NCBI GenBank assembly: GCA_963721345.1
Contig: CAVRIT010000001.1
Coordinates: 1,302,001 to 1,366,000 of the forward strand
Source of the DNA: JACDAN01 sp963721345
Lineage (GTDB): Bacteria > Actinomycetota > Thermoleophilia > Gaiellales > Gaiellaceae
Length of the DNA: 64,000 nucleotides
Direction of reading: 5' to 3'
Shown here: positions 7,975-15,801 of the stretch, piece by piece
Layout: the number at the start of each line of letters is the position of its first letter
Numbering within the stretch: position 1 is the first letter of the stretch
Notes under the pieces: model-generated
The model's database searches: none
Told to the model about the DNA's origin: nothing
Seen by the model: the letters and a program-made list of their open reading frames with translations, nothing else
Position numbers and translations under genes: made by a program

Positions 7975-9576
7975 CTAGCGGGCAGCTTTCAGGCCGAGCG
8001 TTACGCAGCAGAGCCAGATTCCGGCGACTACGGGCACTGCGTTGACGGCTGCAACGGGCAAGAGCAGCAGTCCGAGCGCCGCGGCGCCGAGCCCCGCGAT
8101 CGGCCAGAGGCCGCGTTTCGCGGCGAGCGGCAGAAGCGCAGCCAGGCCGCCGAAGACCAGTGCCGCCAGAAGGAGCTCCGGCCGGGCCGCGAGACCGCTT
8201 AGAAGGGCGGTGATCACCGCTCCGACGTCCTCGCTTCCCGCCAGGCCGAGCTCTGGCGCCCCGCGCTCGCTCAGCGGCATGCTCGCTCCCGCGAGGCCCG
8301 CGGCGATCGCAGCGATCAGGACGGCGAGGCCGGCGTGGACGCCGCGCCAGACAGCGCTTCGGACATAGAGGACGAGCAACGGCAGGAGGGCGGCTGCGCC
8401 GATCGGGGCGAGGAGTGAGCCCGCAGCCGCGACGAGGCCTTCCTCCGGCCGGCGCCAGGTCGCGACGATCCAGGCGAGCGCGAGGATCGAGTACGCGACG
8501 GCGAGTCCGAGCGAAGCGTTCCCGAGCGGAAGCACGGCGGTCGCGAGGGCGATTGCGAGGCCGAGCCTCGGCCGGAACGCAGCCACCGCGGCGGTGAGCG
8601 CGGCCAGTCCCCATCCCCAGCCCGCGGGATAGAAGGGCACCAGTGCCGCAGTCCCGCCGACGAAGAGTGCGGCTGAGGCTGCGGCGGCGGTTCGGCGGAG
8701 AGGCGGTGCCTCGAGGCGCGGCAGCTGCCGCTTGGCCGAGGCGCGCCGGCCCGCCGTCCTCGCATCCCGAAGGCGTTGAGCAAGCTGGAGGGCCGGTGGA
8801 CGGCGGGATGGATCGAGGACCAGCGCGCGGTCGACGACGTCGATCACCGGGCGGGGAAGATCGGGCCGGACCTCGGCGAGCGACGGCGCGCCTTCCTCGA
8901 TCCTGTGCGCGGTCTGGATCGGCGAAGACGTCCAGAACGGGTGGTAGCCGGCCAGCGCTTCCCACAGCAGCACGCCGACGGCCCAGACATCCGCGGCGTA
9001 GGTGGCCTCCTCACCGCGGAGCCGCTCGGGCGAGATGTAGGCGAGCGTTCCCGGGACGTCACCCGCGGCGGTCAGCGTCTCGGCCTCGGTGAACTGGGCG
9101 AGGCCGAAGTCGAGGAGACGTACCTCCAGCTGCTCGGCGTCCGCCACGAGCACGTTGGTCGGCTTGACGTCCCGGTGGACGATCCCGTTCGCGTGGGCGT
9201 GCGCGAGACCCTCGAGGATCTGCGCGGCGATCTCGAGCGCGGCGGCGTCGTGCACCTCACCGGCGCGGATCCGGTCGCGAAGCGTCTGGCCGGGGACGTA
9301 CTCGTAGGCGATGTAGACGTTGCGGCTGTCTCCCGCACACGCGTATGCGCGCAGGCAGCGCGGGTGGCGCAGCCGGGCAGCCGCCTCGGCCTCGCGCTCA
9401 GCCCGCGTTCCCGCCTTCCCCTCGCGGGGGACGATCTTGAGCGCGACGTCGAGCCCGTTCGACTCGTCGCGGGCAAGCCAAACCGAGCCCGAGCCGCCGC
9501 TTCCGAGCGGCCGCAGGGGGCGGTAGCGGCCCAGAACGAGGTCACTGGCCGGAAGTGGCGCGACTGCTGTCGCCAT
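7975..9576 (-). CDS. Ser/Thr protein kinase with large polytopic membrane C-terminus
   Basis: 533 residues. Kinase domain about residues 15-265: GSGGSGSV glycine loop, VALK lysine, HRDVKPTN catalytic loop, DFG as DFGLAQF, and SPERLRG. From about residue 300 to the end there are roughly eight hydrophobic segments (for example LPLLVLYVRSAV, GLGAAALGLLLLPVAAVNAVPVV) with no recognisable extracellular sensor domain. It therefore resembles neither PknB (PASTA) nor single-helix kinases; a membrane or lipid-linked signal is possible but unproven. Encoded upstream of, and in the same direction as, the fhaA-pknB operon, with a 179-bp gap and a hairpin between them. Confidence 0.88.
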   Translation of the reverse strand: MATAVAPLPASDLVLGRYRPLRPLGSGGSGSVWLARDESNGLDVALKIVPREGKAGTRAEREAEAAARLRHPRCLRAYACAGDSRNVYIAYEYVPGQTLRDRIRAGEVHDAAALEIAAQILEGLAHAHANGIVHRDVKPTNVLVADAEQLEVRLLDFGLAQFTEAETLTAAGDVPGTLAYISPERLRGEEATYAADVWAVGVLLWEALAGYHPFWTSSPIQTAHRIEEGAPSLAEVRPDLPRPVIDVVDRALVLDPSRRPPALQLAQRLRDARTAGRRASAKRQLPRLEAPPLRRTAAAASAALFVGGTAALVPFYPAGWGWGLAALTAAVAAFRPRLGLAIALATAVLPLGNASLGLAVAYSILALAWIVATWRRPEEGLVAAAGSLLAPIGAAALLPLLVLYVRSAVWRGVHAGLAVLIAAIAAGLAGASMPLSERGAPELGLAGSEDVGAVITALLSGLAARPELLLAALVFGGLAALLPLAAKRGLWPIAGLGAAALGLLLLPVAAVNAVPVVAGIWLCCVTLGLKAAR

Positions 9577-9659
9577 GTGCGAACCGGGTTAGGCACAGCG
9601 CTGCGAACTCCTCTTGCTGCGGTGCAAGCCGGGTCACGCGGTAGGCTCGTCACGGCGCG

Positions 9660-10793
9660 ATGTCTGAGCGCGACAGCACCGAGATCGAATTCGACTTCTT
9701 CGAGGAACCGGCGACCACGGAGGCCGCTGGGCCCGAACGGCCGCCGAGGCGGGGGCGGCGTTCGCGTCGACCGCCGGGGCCGCCGTCGGGACTGACACCC
9801 ATCCTCCGACTGGTCGGCCTGATCAGCCTCGCCATCCTCGTCGTCGTGCTGCTCGTCTTCTGGGTCTCCAGCTGCCGGGGCGAGGCAAAGCAGAACCTGT
9901 ATGCCGACTACATGACGTCGGTGGGAGAGATCGCGGACGCGTCGGAGAAGATCGGCGCCGACCTCAACGCAGCACTCATCCGCCCCGAGATCCGCCAGGC
10001 CGAGCTCGTTCGCACGCTCGACGGCCTCGCCGACCAGCAGGTGCAGCTCGTCGACCGGGCCGAGGCGCTCGACGAGCCTGGGCCGCTGCGTGACGAGCAC
10101 GACGAGTTCGTCGAGTCGCTGCAGTACCGGGTCAGCGGACTCAACGGCATCGGCAACGCGTTCTCCGGCCAGATCCGCAATGCGACGCGGGCGGGCGAGT
10201 TGCTGGCGGCGCAGGCCCGGCGCCTGGTGGCGAGCGACGTCGTCTGGGACGACGGATTCAAGGATCCGGCGCGCGCCGAGCTGCGCAGCCAGGGGATCCA
10301 GAACGTGAACGTCCCCGACTCGAACTTCGTTCAGAACCCGACGCTCGCGACGACGGCCACGATGACGTCGGTCTGGAATCGCATCCGCGGCGGCGCGACG
10401 GGCGGTACCACTGCCCCGGGCAGTCACGGCCACAACCTCGTCTCGGTGAAGGTGGCCGGAGGAGCCACGCTCTCCACGGACGAGCTGAACGAGATCGTCG
10501 CGACCACCGATCTCAGCTTCGAGGTCACCTTCGAGAACTCGGGAGAGTCGACCGAGACCGGCGTGCAGGTGACGCTGACGATCCAAAAGACCCCGGAGCC
10601 CATCGTCCGACGCCAGACAGTGGACGTCACCGAAGAGGGCCAACAGGAGACCGTCGTCTTCAAGAACATCACGAACGTCCCGTTCGTGCGGCGGACGACG
10701 CTTCAGGTCGAAGTCAAGGAAGTACCGGGCGAACAAAATTTGGCGAACAACACCGCCGAGTACCCGGTCATTTTCTCGTACCCGGGCGGCTAG
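9660..10793 (+). CDS. Membrane-anchored hypothetical protein with CARDB-like C-terminal domain
   Basis: 377 residues, function not recognised. The cytoplasmic N-terminus is acidic then Pro/Arg-rich; one membrane helix follows at about residues 47-68 (LRLVGLISLAILVVVLLVFW). The extracytoplasmic part has an alpha-helical region about residues 75-190 and then a beta-rich domain about 265-370 with the pattern of CARDB/Ig-like adhesion folds (LSFEVTFENSGES, VTLTIQ, TTLQVEVKEVPGE, NNTAEYPVIF). ATG start. A TAGGCT box lies 12 nt upstream, consistent with a short 5' leader. Divergent from the kinase gene and convergent with the DUF4446 gene, so probably monocistronic. Confidence 0.8.
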   Translation: MSERDSTEIEFDFFEEPATTEAAGPERPPRRGRRSRRPPGPPSGLTPILRLVGLISLAILVVVLLVFWVSSCRGEAKQNLYADYMTSVGEIADASEKIGADLNAALIRPEIRQAELVRTLDGLADQQVQLVDRAEALDEPGPLRDEHDEFVESLQYRVSGLNGIGNAFSGQIRNATRAGELLAAQARRLVASDVVWDDGFKDPARAELRSQGIQNVNVPDSNFVQNPTLATTATMTSVWNRIRGGATGGTTAPGSHGHNLVSVKVAGGATLSTDELNEIVATTDLSFEVTFENSGESTETGVQVTLTIQKTPEPIVRRQTVDVTEEGQQETVVFKNITNVPFVRRTTLQVEVKEVPGEQNLANNTAEYPVIFSYPGG

Positions 10794-10809
10794 CGAGAGA
10801 AGTCGCCGA

Positions 10810-10830
10810 GGGACGGGCTTCGCCCGTCCC
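10810..10830. terminator. Hairpin after the CARDB-like gene
   Basis: Perfect 9-bp stem GGGACGGGC / GCCCGTCCC with a 3-nt TTC loop, 17 nt after the stop codon of the gene at 9660-10793. No T-tract follows. It is the first of three stem-loops in this 149-bp convergent gap. Confidence 0.5.
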
Positions 10831-10881
10831 GAGCGCTTCGGTTCATCGAGAGGGAAGAGCCAGGAACCGTCTGGGCCGCGC

Positions 10882-10896
10882 GCCGGCGAAGCCGGC
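10882..10896. repeat. GCCGGC-GAA-GCCGGC stem-loop
   Basis: Short inverted repeat GCCGGC-GAA-GCCGGC in a gap between convergent genes. Near-identical elements with other three-base spacers occur between genes at 49380-49394 (AAA) and 51174-51188 (GGA), so it may belong to a small dispersed intergenic stem-loop family. Confidence 0.5.
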
Positions 10897-10913
10897 GCCC
10901 GTGCTTCACACTT

Positions 10914-10941
10914 TCGGCGAAAGTCGTGAGACTTTCGCCGA
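10914..10941. terminator. Bidirectional hairpin before the DUF4446 stop codon
   Basis: Perfect 12-bp inverted repeat TCGGCGAAAGTC / GACTTTCGCCGA with a GTGA loop, ending 2 nt before the complement of the stop codon of the minus-strand DUF4446 gene. Its position between two converging genes suggests transcription termination for both strands. Confidence 0.6.
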
Positions 10942-10942
10942 G

Positions 10943-11425
10943 CTAGTTGGCCATCGCCCGCTCGACCGCTTCCTGCTCCTCCGGGGAGAGCGCGACCGGG
11001 GCTTTTCCGTGGTCGAGCTCCTTCACGTAGATCCGGGCGTAGTCGCGGCCCTGGATCGCCGTGAAGACGACTCCCGTGCGTGCCGCGTCGAGGAAGACGA
11101 GCGACGCGGACTGGTGGCCGCCGGCGCCTTCGTAGGCGTCGTAGCGGACGATCGACGTCTTCGAGACGCACCCGTCGACGCGCCGGTCGACGCGGGAGAG
11201 ACCCGCTGCGACCTCGTCGACCGCACGGTGCAGATCGTCGATTCGCGCCTGCAGCGAGACGGCGAAGTCGACGAGATCCGACTTGCCGCCGCCCAACAGC
11301 ACCATCTGCGCCTCGCGTACCCGCCTCATCTTGAACCAGAGGTAGAGAACGACGCAGACGGCGACGAACGCCGCCGCGCACGCGCCGATCGCGATCCACG
11401 CCGCCGTAGTGGCCGAGACGTCCAC
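10943..11425 (-). CDS. DUF4446 family membrane protein
   Basis: 160 residues. One N-terminal membrane helix (AAWIAIGACAAAFVAVCVVL) is followed by a coiled region (about 45-80) and the DUF4446 core: VRYDAYEGAGGHQSASLVFLD, GVVFTAIQGRD, RIYVKEL, and a C-terminal LSPEEQEAVERAM. This pattern (VRYDAF, GG-QS-S-ALLD, LS-EE-AI) is characteristic of the family, whose function is unknown. GTG at 11425 is used; a TAGGAT box sits 8 nt upstream, so the message may be leaderless. Divergent from the HNH endonuclease gene. Confidence 0.85.
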   Translation of the reverse strand: MDVSATTAAWIAIGACAAAFVAVCVVLYLWFKMRRVREAQMVLLGGGKSDLVDFAVSLQARIDDLHRAVDEVAAGLSRVDRRVDGCVSKTSIVRYDAYEGAGGHQSASLVFLDAARTGVVFTAIQGRDYARIYVKELDHGKAPVALSPEEQEAVERAMAN

Positions 11426-11486
11426 GGCCGGAGATCCTAGTCTGGCGCCTCCGCGCGCTCGCGGCTCGCTATCGTTTTGGACCCTC

Positions 11487-12008
11487 ATGGGCCAGGTTCT
11501 CGTCCTGAATGCGAGCTACGAGCCACTGAACGTGACTTCGGTGCGCCGCGCCCATGTGCTGGTCTTCAAGGGCAAGGCCGAGGTGATCGAGCAGCTGGAG
11601 CAGGCACTCCACTCCGCGACTGACACCTATCCGTGGCCGCACGTGATCCGGCTCGTCACGTACGTGTCGGTGCCGCGTACCGTCCAACGGAAGATCTCGA
11701 GAAGAGCGCTGTTCGCCCGGGATGGGTGGCGCTGCGTCTACTGCGGCACATCGAACGGCCGCCTGACCCTCGACCACGTCATCCCACGCAGCCGAGGCGG
11801 TGACTCCGTCTGGGAGAACGTCGTCACCTCGTGTGCGCCATGCAACCTGAAGAAGGGCAACCGCCTCCTCGACGAGATCGAGATGGTGCTGCGCACCAAG
11901 CCCCGGGTCCCGCAGCCTGTTCTGTACATCCGGCTCGCGACACCAAGGATTCCCGACGGCTGGCGGCAGTACCTGCCGGACCTCGGCGAAGCTACAGCCG
12001 CCGCCTAG
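11487..12008 (+). CDS. HNH endonuclease domain protein
   Basis: 173 residues. The C-terminal half is an HNH nuclease with two zinc-binding pairs, CVYC and CAPC, flanking LTLDHVIPRSRGG (the catalytic HxxP) and NVVTSC-NLKKGNR. The N-terminal half (VLVLNASYEPLNVTSVRRA, KAEVI, PSVIRL-like) matches the widespread actinobacterial and cyanobacterial HNH family whose role is probably DNA repair or recombination rather than homing. ATG at 11487 with TATCGT 11 nt upstream. Its TAG stop lies in a CTAG that also supplies the stop of the convergent sulfurtransferase gene. Confidence 0.9.
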   Translation: MGQVLVLNASYEPLNVTSVRRAHVLVFKGKAEVIEQLEQALHSATDTYPWPHVIRLVTYVSVPRTVQRKISRRALFARDGWRCVYCGTSNGRLTLDHVIPRSRGGDSVWENVVTSCAPCNLKKGNRLLDEIEMVLRTKPRVPQPVLYIRLATPRIPDGWRQYLPDLGEATAAA

Positions 12009-12710
12009 TCCCGCTCCACGGGCAGGCCCAGCGTCTCCCACTGGCTCCACGAGCCCGGGTAGAGCCGCGCCTCGCGCCCGGCGAGCGCCAGCCTGTGCAC
12101 GACCACCGACGCGGTCACCCCAGAGCCGCAGTAGACGACGAGCTCACCGCCCGGCAGCTCGGGGAGCTGCTCGTTCCACGGCGTGTTGACGGCACCCGGG
12201 ATGCGGCCCGGCACCTTGTCGATCGCGTTCTCCTCGCCGCGCCACCGCGACGGGAGCCGGGCGTCCATGAGGACGAGCTCGCCACGCCGGCGCTCGATCT
12301 CGTCCGCGTCGATCGTGTCGCCTTCGCGCTCGCGTGGTGTGAACACAGCGTGCTCGATCGCCTCTTCACCCACCGACAGCGGCCCGCGCCACGCGTCCAG
12401 ACCGCCTGCGAGCACCGCGCAGTCGTCGTGGCCGAAGTGGCGCAGCAGCCACCAGAGCCGCTCGGCGCCGCCCATGTCCCCGTACGCGACGACGTAGACG
12501 CCCGTCGCCGATCCCCGCACGGCCTGCAGCCGCCGCGAAGCGCTCCGCGCTCGGCAGCGGATGACGCCCCTGCCCCTCGACCGACAGGTCGGAGAGATCC
12601 TTGTCCACGTCGAGGAACGACGCGCCCGGGATGTGGCCGGCGAGGTAGGGCTCCCGCCCCTTGCTGGGCTTCCCCAGCTCCCAGCGGCAGTCGACGAACT
12701 GGTAGCGCAT
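12005..12710 (-). pseudogene. Thiosulfate/3-mercaptopyruvate sulfurtransferase, frameshifted
   Basis: Two-rhodanese-domain sulfurtransferase moving sulfane sulfur to a thiol acceptor. The N-terminal domain runs from MRYQFVDCRWELG through HIPGASFLDVDKDLS to GRAGIGDG. The rest is in another frame, from GVYVVAYGDMGGAERLWWLL to the C-terminal catalytic loop YCGSGVTA, whose Cys is the active site. The 706-bp span is one base over a multiple of three; removing one G from the GGG at 12501-12503 restores GIGDGVYVVAY and a 234-residue protein. The catalytic loop is intact, so a sequencing or assembly indel is as likely as gene death. Shares a stop-codon CTAG with the HNH gene. Confidence 0.85.
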
Positions 12711-12753
12711 CCCGCGATTGTGACGTCCGACCTCTCGGCGGCGTATGTAGGGC

Positions 12754-13461
12754 ATGAAGGTCTTGAAGATCACAGCTGCTGCACTACTCGTGCTCGCCGT
12801 CGCCGCGCTCGCCGGCGTCGGCGTTCCGGAAACCGCTGGTGGGGCGAGCGACGACCCCCGCGACGGCATCACCGTCACGGGTGAAGGAAAGGCAACGGCG
12901 ACGCCGGACCGCACGGGCATGTCGTTCGGCGTCCAGAGCGAGGGGACGACCGCGGAGCAAGCGCTCGCTGTGAACTCCGCAGCGGTACGCCGGCTCGTCG
13001 ACGCACTCAAAGCGGCCGGCGTTGCCTCGAAGGACCTGAAGACCGAGCACTTCGACGTCTCCCCGCGCTGGGACGGAGACAAGGTTCCCGAGCAGCGCGG
13101 CTACCAGGCGAACGCGTCGGTCACGGTCAGCAACCAACCGCTCGACCGCGCGAGCCGGCTGAGCGAGATCGGCGTCAAGTCGGGCGCCGACACCGTCTCC
13201 GGCCCTGGCCTCGTGGTCGCGGACCCGAAGGGCGAGTACCAGGACGCCCTCAAGCGCGCTTTCGCCGACGCCCGGTCCAAGGCGGAGGTGCTCGCGGCCG
13301 CAGGCGGCGTCTCGCTCGGCGAGGTCACCGCGATCGTCGAAGGCAGTCAGCCGCAGCCGTACTTCGCCATGGAGGCGCGGGCGGCCGACGCCAAAATGCC
13401 GATCGAGCCGGGCTCGCAGGAGATCGCCGCCTCGGTGACGGTGACCTTCGCGATCCGCTAA
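12754..13461 (+). CDS. SIMPL domain (DUF541) secreted protein
   Basis: 235 residues. N-terminal signal peptide or anchor (ITAAALLVLAVAALAGVGV) then a SIMPL/DUF541 domain: ITVTGEGKATATPDRTGMSFGVQSEG, a repeated helix NSAAVRRLVDALKAAGV, KDLKTEHFDVSP, and a C-terminal SASVTVTF-like strand (IAASVTVTFAIR). Members are periplasmic or extracytoplasmic and oligomerise as ring-like channels; the cellular role is poorly known. The ATG follows GTATGTAGGGC by a few bases, so the transcript may have almost no leader. Convergent with the small Cys protein, with overlapping stop codons (CTAA). Confidence 0.9.
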   Translation: MKVLKITAAALLVLAVAALAGVGVPETAGGASDDPRDGITVTGEGKATATPDRTGMSFGVQSEGTTAEQALAVNSAAVRRLVDALKAAGVASKDLKTEHFDVSPRWDGDKVPEQRGYQANASVTVSNQPLDRASRLSEIGVKSGADTVSGPGLVVADPKGEYQDALKRAFADARSKAEVLAAAGGVSLGEVTAIVEGSQPQPYFAMEARAADAKMPIEPGSQEIAASVTVTFAIR

Positions 13462-13583
13462 GCGGCGGGCCGTCCGAGCCGCAGCGGGAGCGGGAGGGCG
13501 CAACGCGCACATACGGTGCGCGCGGCGCCCTTTCGCTCGCCACGCTCGACCGGGATCGGCTTGGCACAGATACAGGTCTTCAT
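13458..13583 (-). CDS. Small Cys-rich protein at the end of the amtB operon
   Basis: 41 residues, not recognised. Two cysteine pairs, C4-x-C6 and C25-x2-C28, sit in a basic, Pro-rich chain (KTCICAKPIPVERG, TVCARCALPLPL), suggesting a minimal zinc knuckle. The ATG overlaps the amtB stop as ATGA, so it is translationally coupled to the ammonium transporter; its own stop overlaps that of the convergent SIMPL gene. The coupling and the cysteine pattern are the only evidence for a real gene. Confidence 0.6.
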   Translation of the reverse strand: MKTCICAKPIPVERGERKGAARTVCARCALPLPLRLGRPAA

Positions 13584-14980
13584 GCGGTCTCCGTGACTGG
13601 TTCGGGGACAGGACGAACGGGTTCGCGATGGTGGTGGCCGTTGCCGAGCAGGTGGCCGTGAGATTCCGTCCCGTAGCCTCCCGGGACCGGGATGTAGAAC
13701 TCGGGGTAGCCCCACATACCGTGCTCCGAGACATCGAGCCCGGCGGTCTCGACCTCCGGCTCGACGCGGATCCCCCACAGCGCCTTCATCGCCCAGAGCA
13801 AACCGAACGACGCGGCGAAGGTGAACACACCGACCGCCAGAAGCCCGACCGCCTGGACGCCGAGCTGGTGGAAGCTGCCCGTGTACCAGAGCCCCCCAGT
13901 CCCGGTCGCGAGGTTCGAGGCGAGCGCCGGAACCGCGAAGATCCCGGTCGCCAGCGTCCCCCACACGCCCGCCATCCCGTGGACGGCGACCGCGCCGATC
14001 GGGTCGTCGATCCGGATCCGCTCGACGAAAAGGACGCCGAGCACGGCGATCGCGCCGGCGACGAGGCCGATCAGGATCGCGGCCCACGGCGCGACAAACC
14101 CCGCGGCCGCCGTCACCGCGACGAGCGCCGCGATCACGCCGTTCAGCATCATCGAGAGGTCGGGCTTGCGGAGCACGAGCCAGGACACCGTGACCGCGCC
14201 GAGCGCGCCGGCCGCCGCCGCGACGTTCGTCGTCAGCGCGACGTAGGCGAAGTAGCCGAGCCGCTCGCCGGTGACGACGCCGAGCGTCGACCCCGGGTTG
14301 AACCCGAACCAGCCGAACCAGAGGATCAGCACGCCGAGCGTGACGTACGCCATGTTGTGGCCCGGGATCGCGTTCGGCTTCCCGTCCTGGTCGAACTTGC
14401 CGATGCGCGGGCCCAGCAAGATCGCGCCGGCGAGCGCAGCCAGTGCGCCCTGATAGTGGACGACCGTCGAGCCGGCGAAGTCCTGCATCCCGAGCGCGAA
14501 CAGCCAACCGTCCGGATGCCAGATCCAGTGCGAGACGACCGAGTAGACGAGCGTGAACGCGGCGCCGAAGGCGAAGTACACGTAGAGCTTCGTCCGCTCC
14601 GCCATCGCGCCCCAGACGATCGCCAGCGACACCGCCGCGAAGACGACCTGGAACAGGTAGCCCGCGCCGGCCGGGATCGAGCCGAACCAGCTGAAGGGCT
14701 CCGCCCCGATCGCGAGGAGGGTCTCGGAGGAAGGCGCGAATCCCGAGCCGCCGACAATCCCGTTCCCCCCGTCGCCGAACGCGATGCCGTAGCCGACGAA
14801 GTAGTAGACGAGCGACGCGATCCCGAGCACGAGCACGTTCTTCGCGGCGATGTGCCCGGCGTTCTTCATCCGCGTCAGGCCTGCCTCGAGGAACGCGAAC
14901 CCGGCCTGCATGAACATCACGAGGATCGCCGCGAAGACGACCCACACCGTGCTAGTGACGATCAGCGTCTCCCGGCTCAT
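13580..14980 (-). CDS. amtB: Ammonium transporter (Amt family)
   Basis: Inner-membrane trimeric channel for ammonium. 466 residues, eleven predicted helices: TSTVWVVFAAILVMFMQAGFAF at the N-terminus, GNGIVGG, DFAGSTVVHYQGA (signature DFAGSxVVH), GWFGFNPGS, TNVAAAAGAL and VHGMAGVWGTLATGIF with the pore histidines. The C-terminus extends past the last helix and is His-rich (GHHHRE). Second to last in an operon; the ATG overlaps the PII gene as ATGA, the classic GlnK-AmtB pairing in which PII plugs the channel under nitrogen excess. Confidence 0.97.
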   Translation of the reverse strand: MSRETLIVTSTVWVVFAAILVMFMQAGFAFLEAGLTRMKNAGHIAAKNVLVLGIASLVYYFVGYGIAFGDGGNGIVGGSGFAPSSETLLAIGAEPFSWFGSIPAGAGYLFQVVFAAVSLAIVWGAMAERTKLYVYFAFGAAFTLVYSVVSHWIWHPDGWLFALGMQDFAGSTVVHYQGALAALAGAILLGPRIGKFDQDGKPNAIPGHNMAYVTLGVLILWFGWFGFNPGSTLGVVTGERLGYFAYVALTTNVAAAAGALGAVTVSWLVLRKPDLSMMLNGVIAALVAVTAAAGFVAPWAAILIGLVAGAIAVLGVLFVERIRIDDPIGAVAVHGMAGVWGTLATGIFAVPALASNLATGTGGLWYTGSFHQLGVQAVGLLAVGVFTFAASFGLLWAMKALWGIRVEPEVETAGLDVSEHGMWGYPEFYIPVPGGYGTESHGHLLGNGHHHREPVRPVPEPVTETA

Positions 14981-15327
14981 ACGCGCTCGGCCTCCTCGAG
15001 CCTCAGCCCGGTCCGGTTGTGCGTGACGCTCTCGACAGGCGTCGTCCAGACGATCCCGTCCCCCGACTCGCTGCCGCTCCGCGCCGCGTCGACGATCGCG
15101 TCCACGACCGCGTCGGCCCGCTCGTCGGAGACGATGAAGGTCAGCACGGCCTTCGGCAGGAACCGCGACTCGAAGATTCGTCCGCGGTACTCGTGCGTGA
15201 TCCCCCGCTGCCGCCCGTGGCCGATCGCCTCGACCACGGTGACGCCGACATGTCCCGTCTGGTGCTCGACCGCGTCGATCACCGTCTCGACGCGCTCCCT
15301 GATCACTACTGCCTCCACCTTGGTCAC
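14977..15327 (-). CDS. glnK: PII nitrogen regulatory protein with Phe in place of the modifiable T-loop Tyr
   Basis: Signal protein sensing 2-oxoglutarate and ATP/ADP, controlling AmtB. 116 residues from GTG, a little longer than GlnB/GlnK. The core GVTVVEAIGHGRQRG, THEYRGR, FLPKAVLTFIV and SGDG match PII landmarks. Aligned with E. coli GlnB (RGAEYMVDFLPK), the T-loop reads RGRIFESRFLPK, so the uridylylated/adenylylated Tyr51 is Phe (residue 52 here), while the Tyr46 equivalent is kept. Covalent modification at the usual site therefore looks impossible. Start overlaps the GNAT stop as GTGA, stop overlaps amtB as ATGA. Confidence 0.92.
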   Translation of the reverse strand: MTKVEAVVIRERVETVIDAVEHQTGHVGVTVVEAIGHGRQRGITHEYRGRIFESRFLPKAVLTFIVSDERADAVVDAIVDAARSGSESGDGIVWTTPVESVTHNRTGLRLEEAERV

Positions 15328-15800
15328 GCCGACCTCCGTTCCATGAGCACGACGTCCCGCCAGGCGCCGTGGTGTTGTCCGAGTCGCTCGCGCGTCCCGA
15401 CCACGCGGAACCCGCAGCGCTTGTGCAACTCGATCGACGCCTCGTTCTCCGCGAAGATCCCGGCCTGGATCGTCCAGAGGCCGTCCCGATCGGCGCCCGC
15501 AAGAAGGTCGTCGAGCAAGGCCCGGCCGACGCCTCGTCCCTGCGCGGAATCGGCCACGTACACGCTGTCCTCCGCGACACCGGCGTAGCAGCAGCGCTCC
15601 GACACCGGCGAGAGCGCGGCCCAGCCGACCACTTCGCCGCCCTCGAGGGCCACCAGGCGATGGCCCTCGAGGTGCGTCTTGTCCCAGTCCTCCCACGAGG
15701 GAGCCTCGCTCTCGAACGTGGCGTCGCCGCCGGCGATCCCCTCTTCGAAGATCACCCTCACGGCCGGCCAGTCGTCGTGCCGCAGCTCCCTCACCTCCAA
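15324..15800 (-). CDS. GNAT N-acetyltransferase, phosphinothricin acetyltransferase-like
   Basis: 158 residues, single GNAT fold. VRELRHDDWPAVRVIFEEGIAGGDATFE is the usual N-terminal helix pair of the PAT/Bar-like group; acetyl-CoA site motif SAQGRGVGRALLDDL; C-terminal KRCGFRVVGTRERLGQHHGAWRDVVLMER. In PAT-type enzymes the substrate is often a glutamate analogue or methionine derivative; that would suit an operon of glutamine metabolism, but specificity cannot be read here. The TTG at 15800 follows the glnA1 stop by one base; GTG at 15794 is an equally good start. Stop overlaps the PII start. Confidence 0.88.
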   Translation of the reverse strand: MEVRELRHDDWPAVRVIFEEGIAGGDATFESEAPSWEDWDKTHLEGHRLVALEGGEVVGWAALSPVSERCCYAGVAEDSVYVADSAQGRGVGRALLDDLLAGADRDGLWTIQAGIFAENEASIELHKRCGFRVVGTRERLGQHHGAWRDVVLMERRSA

Positions 15801-15801
15801 C

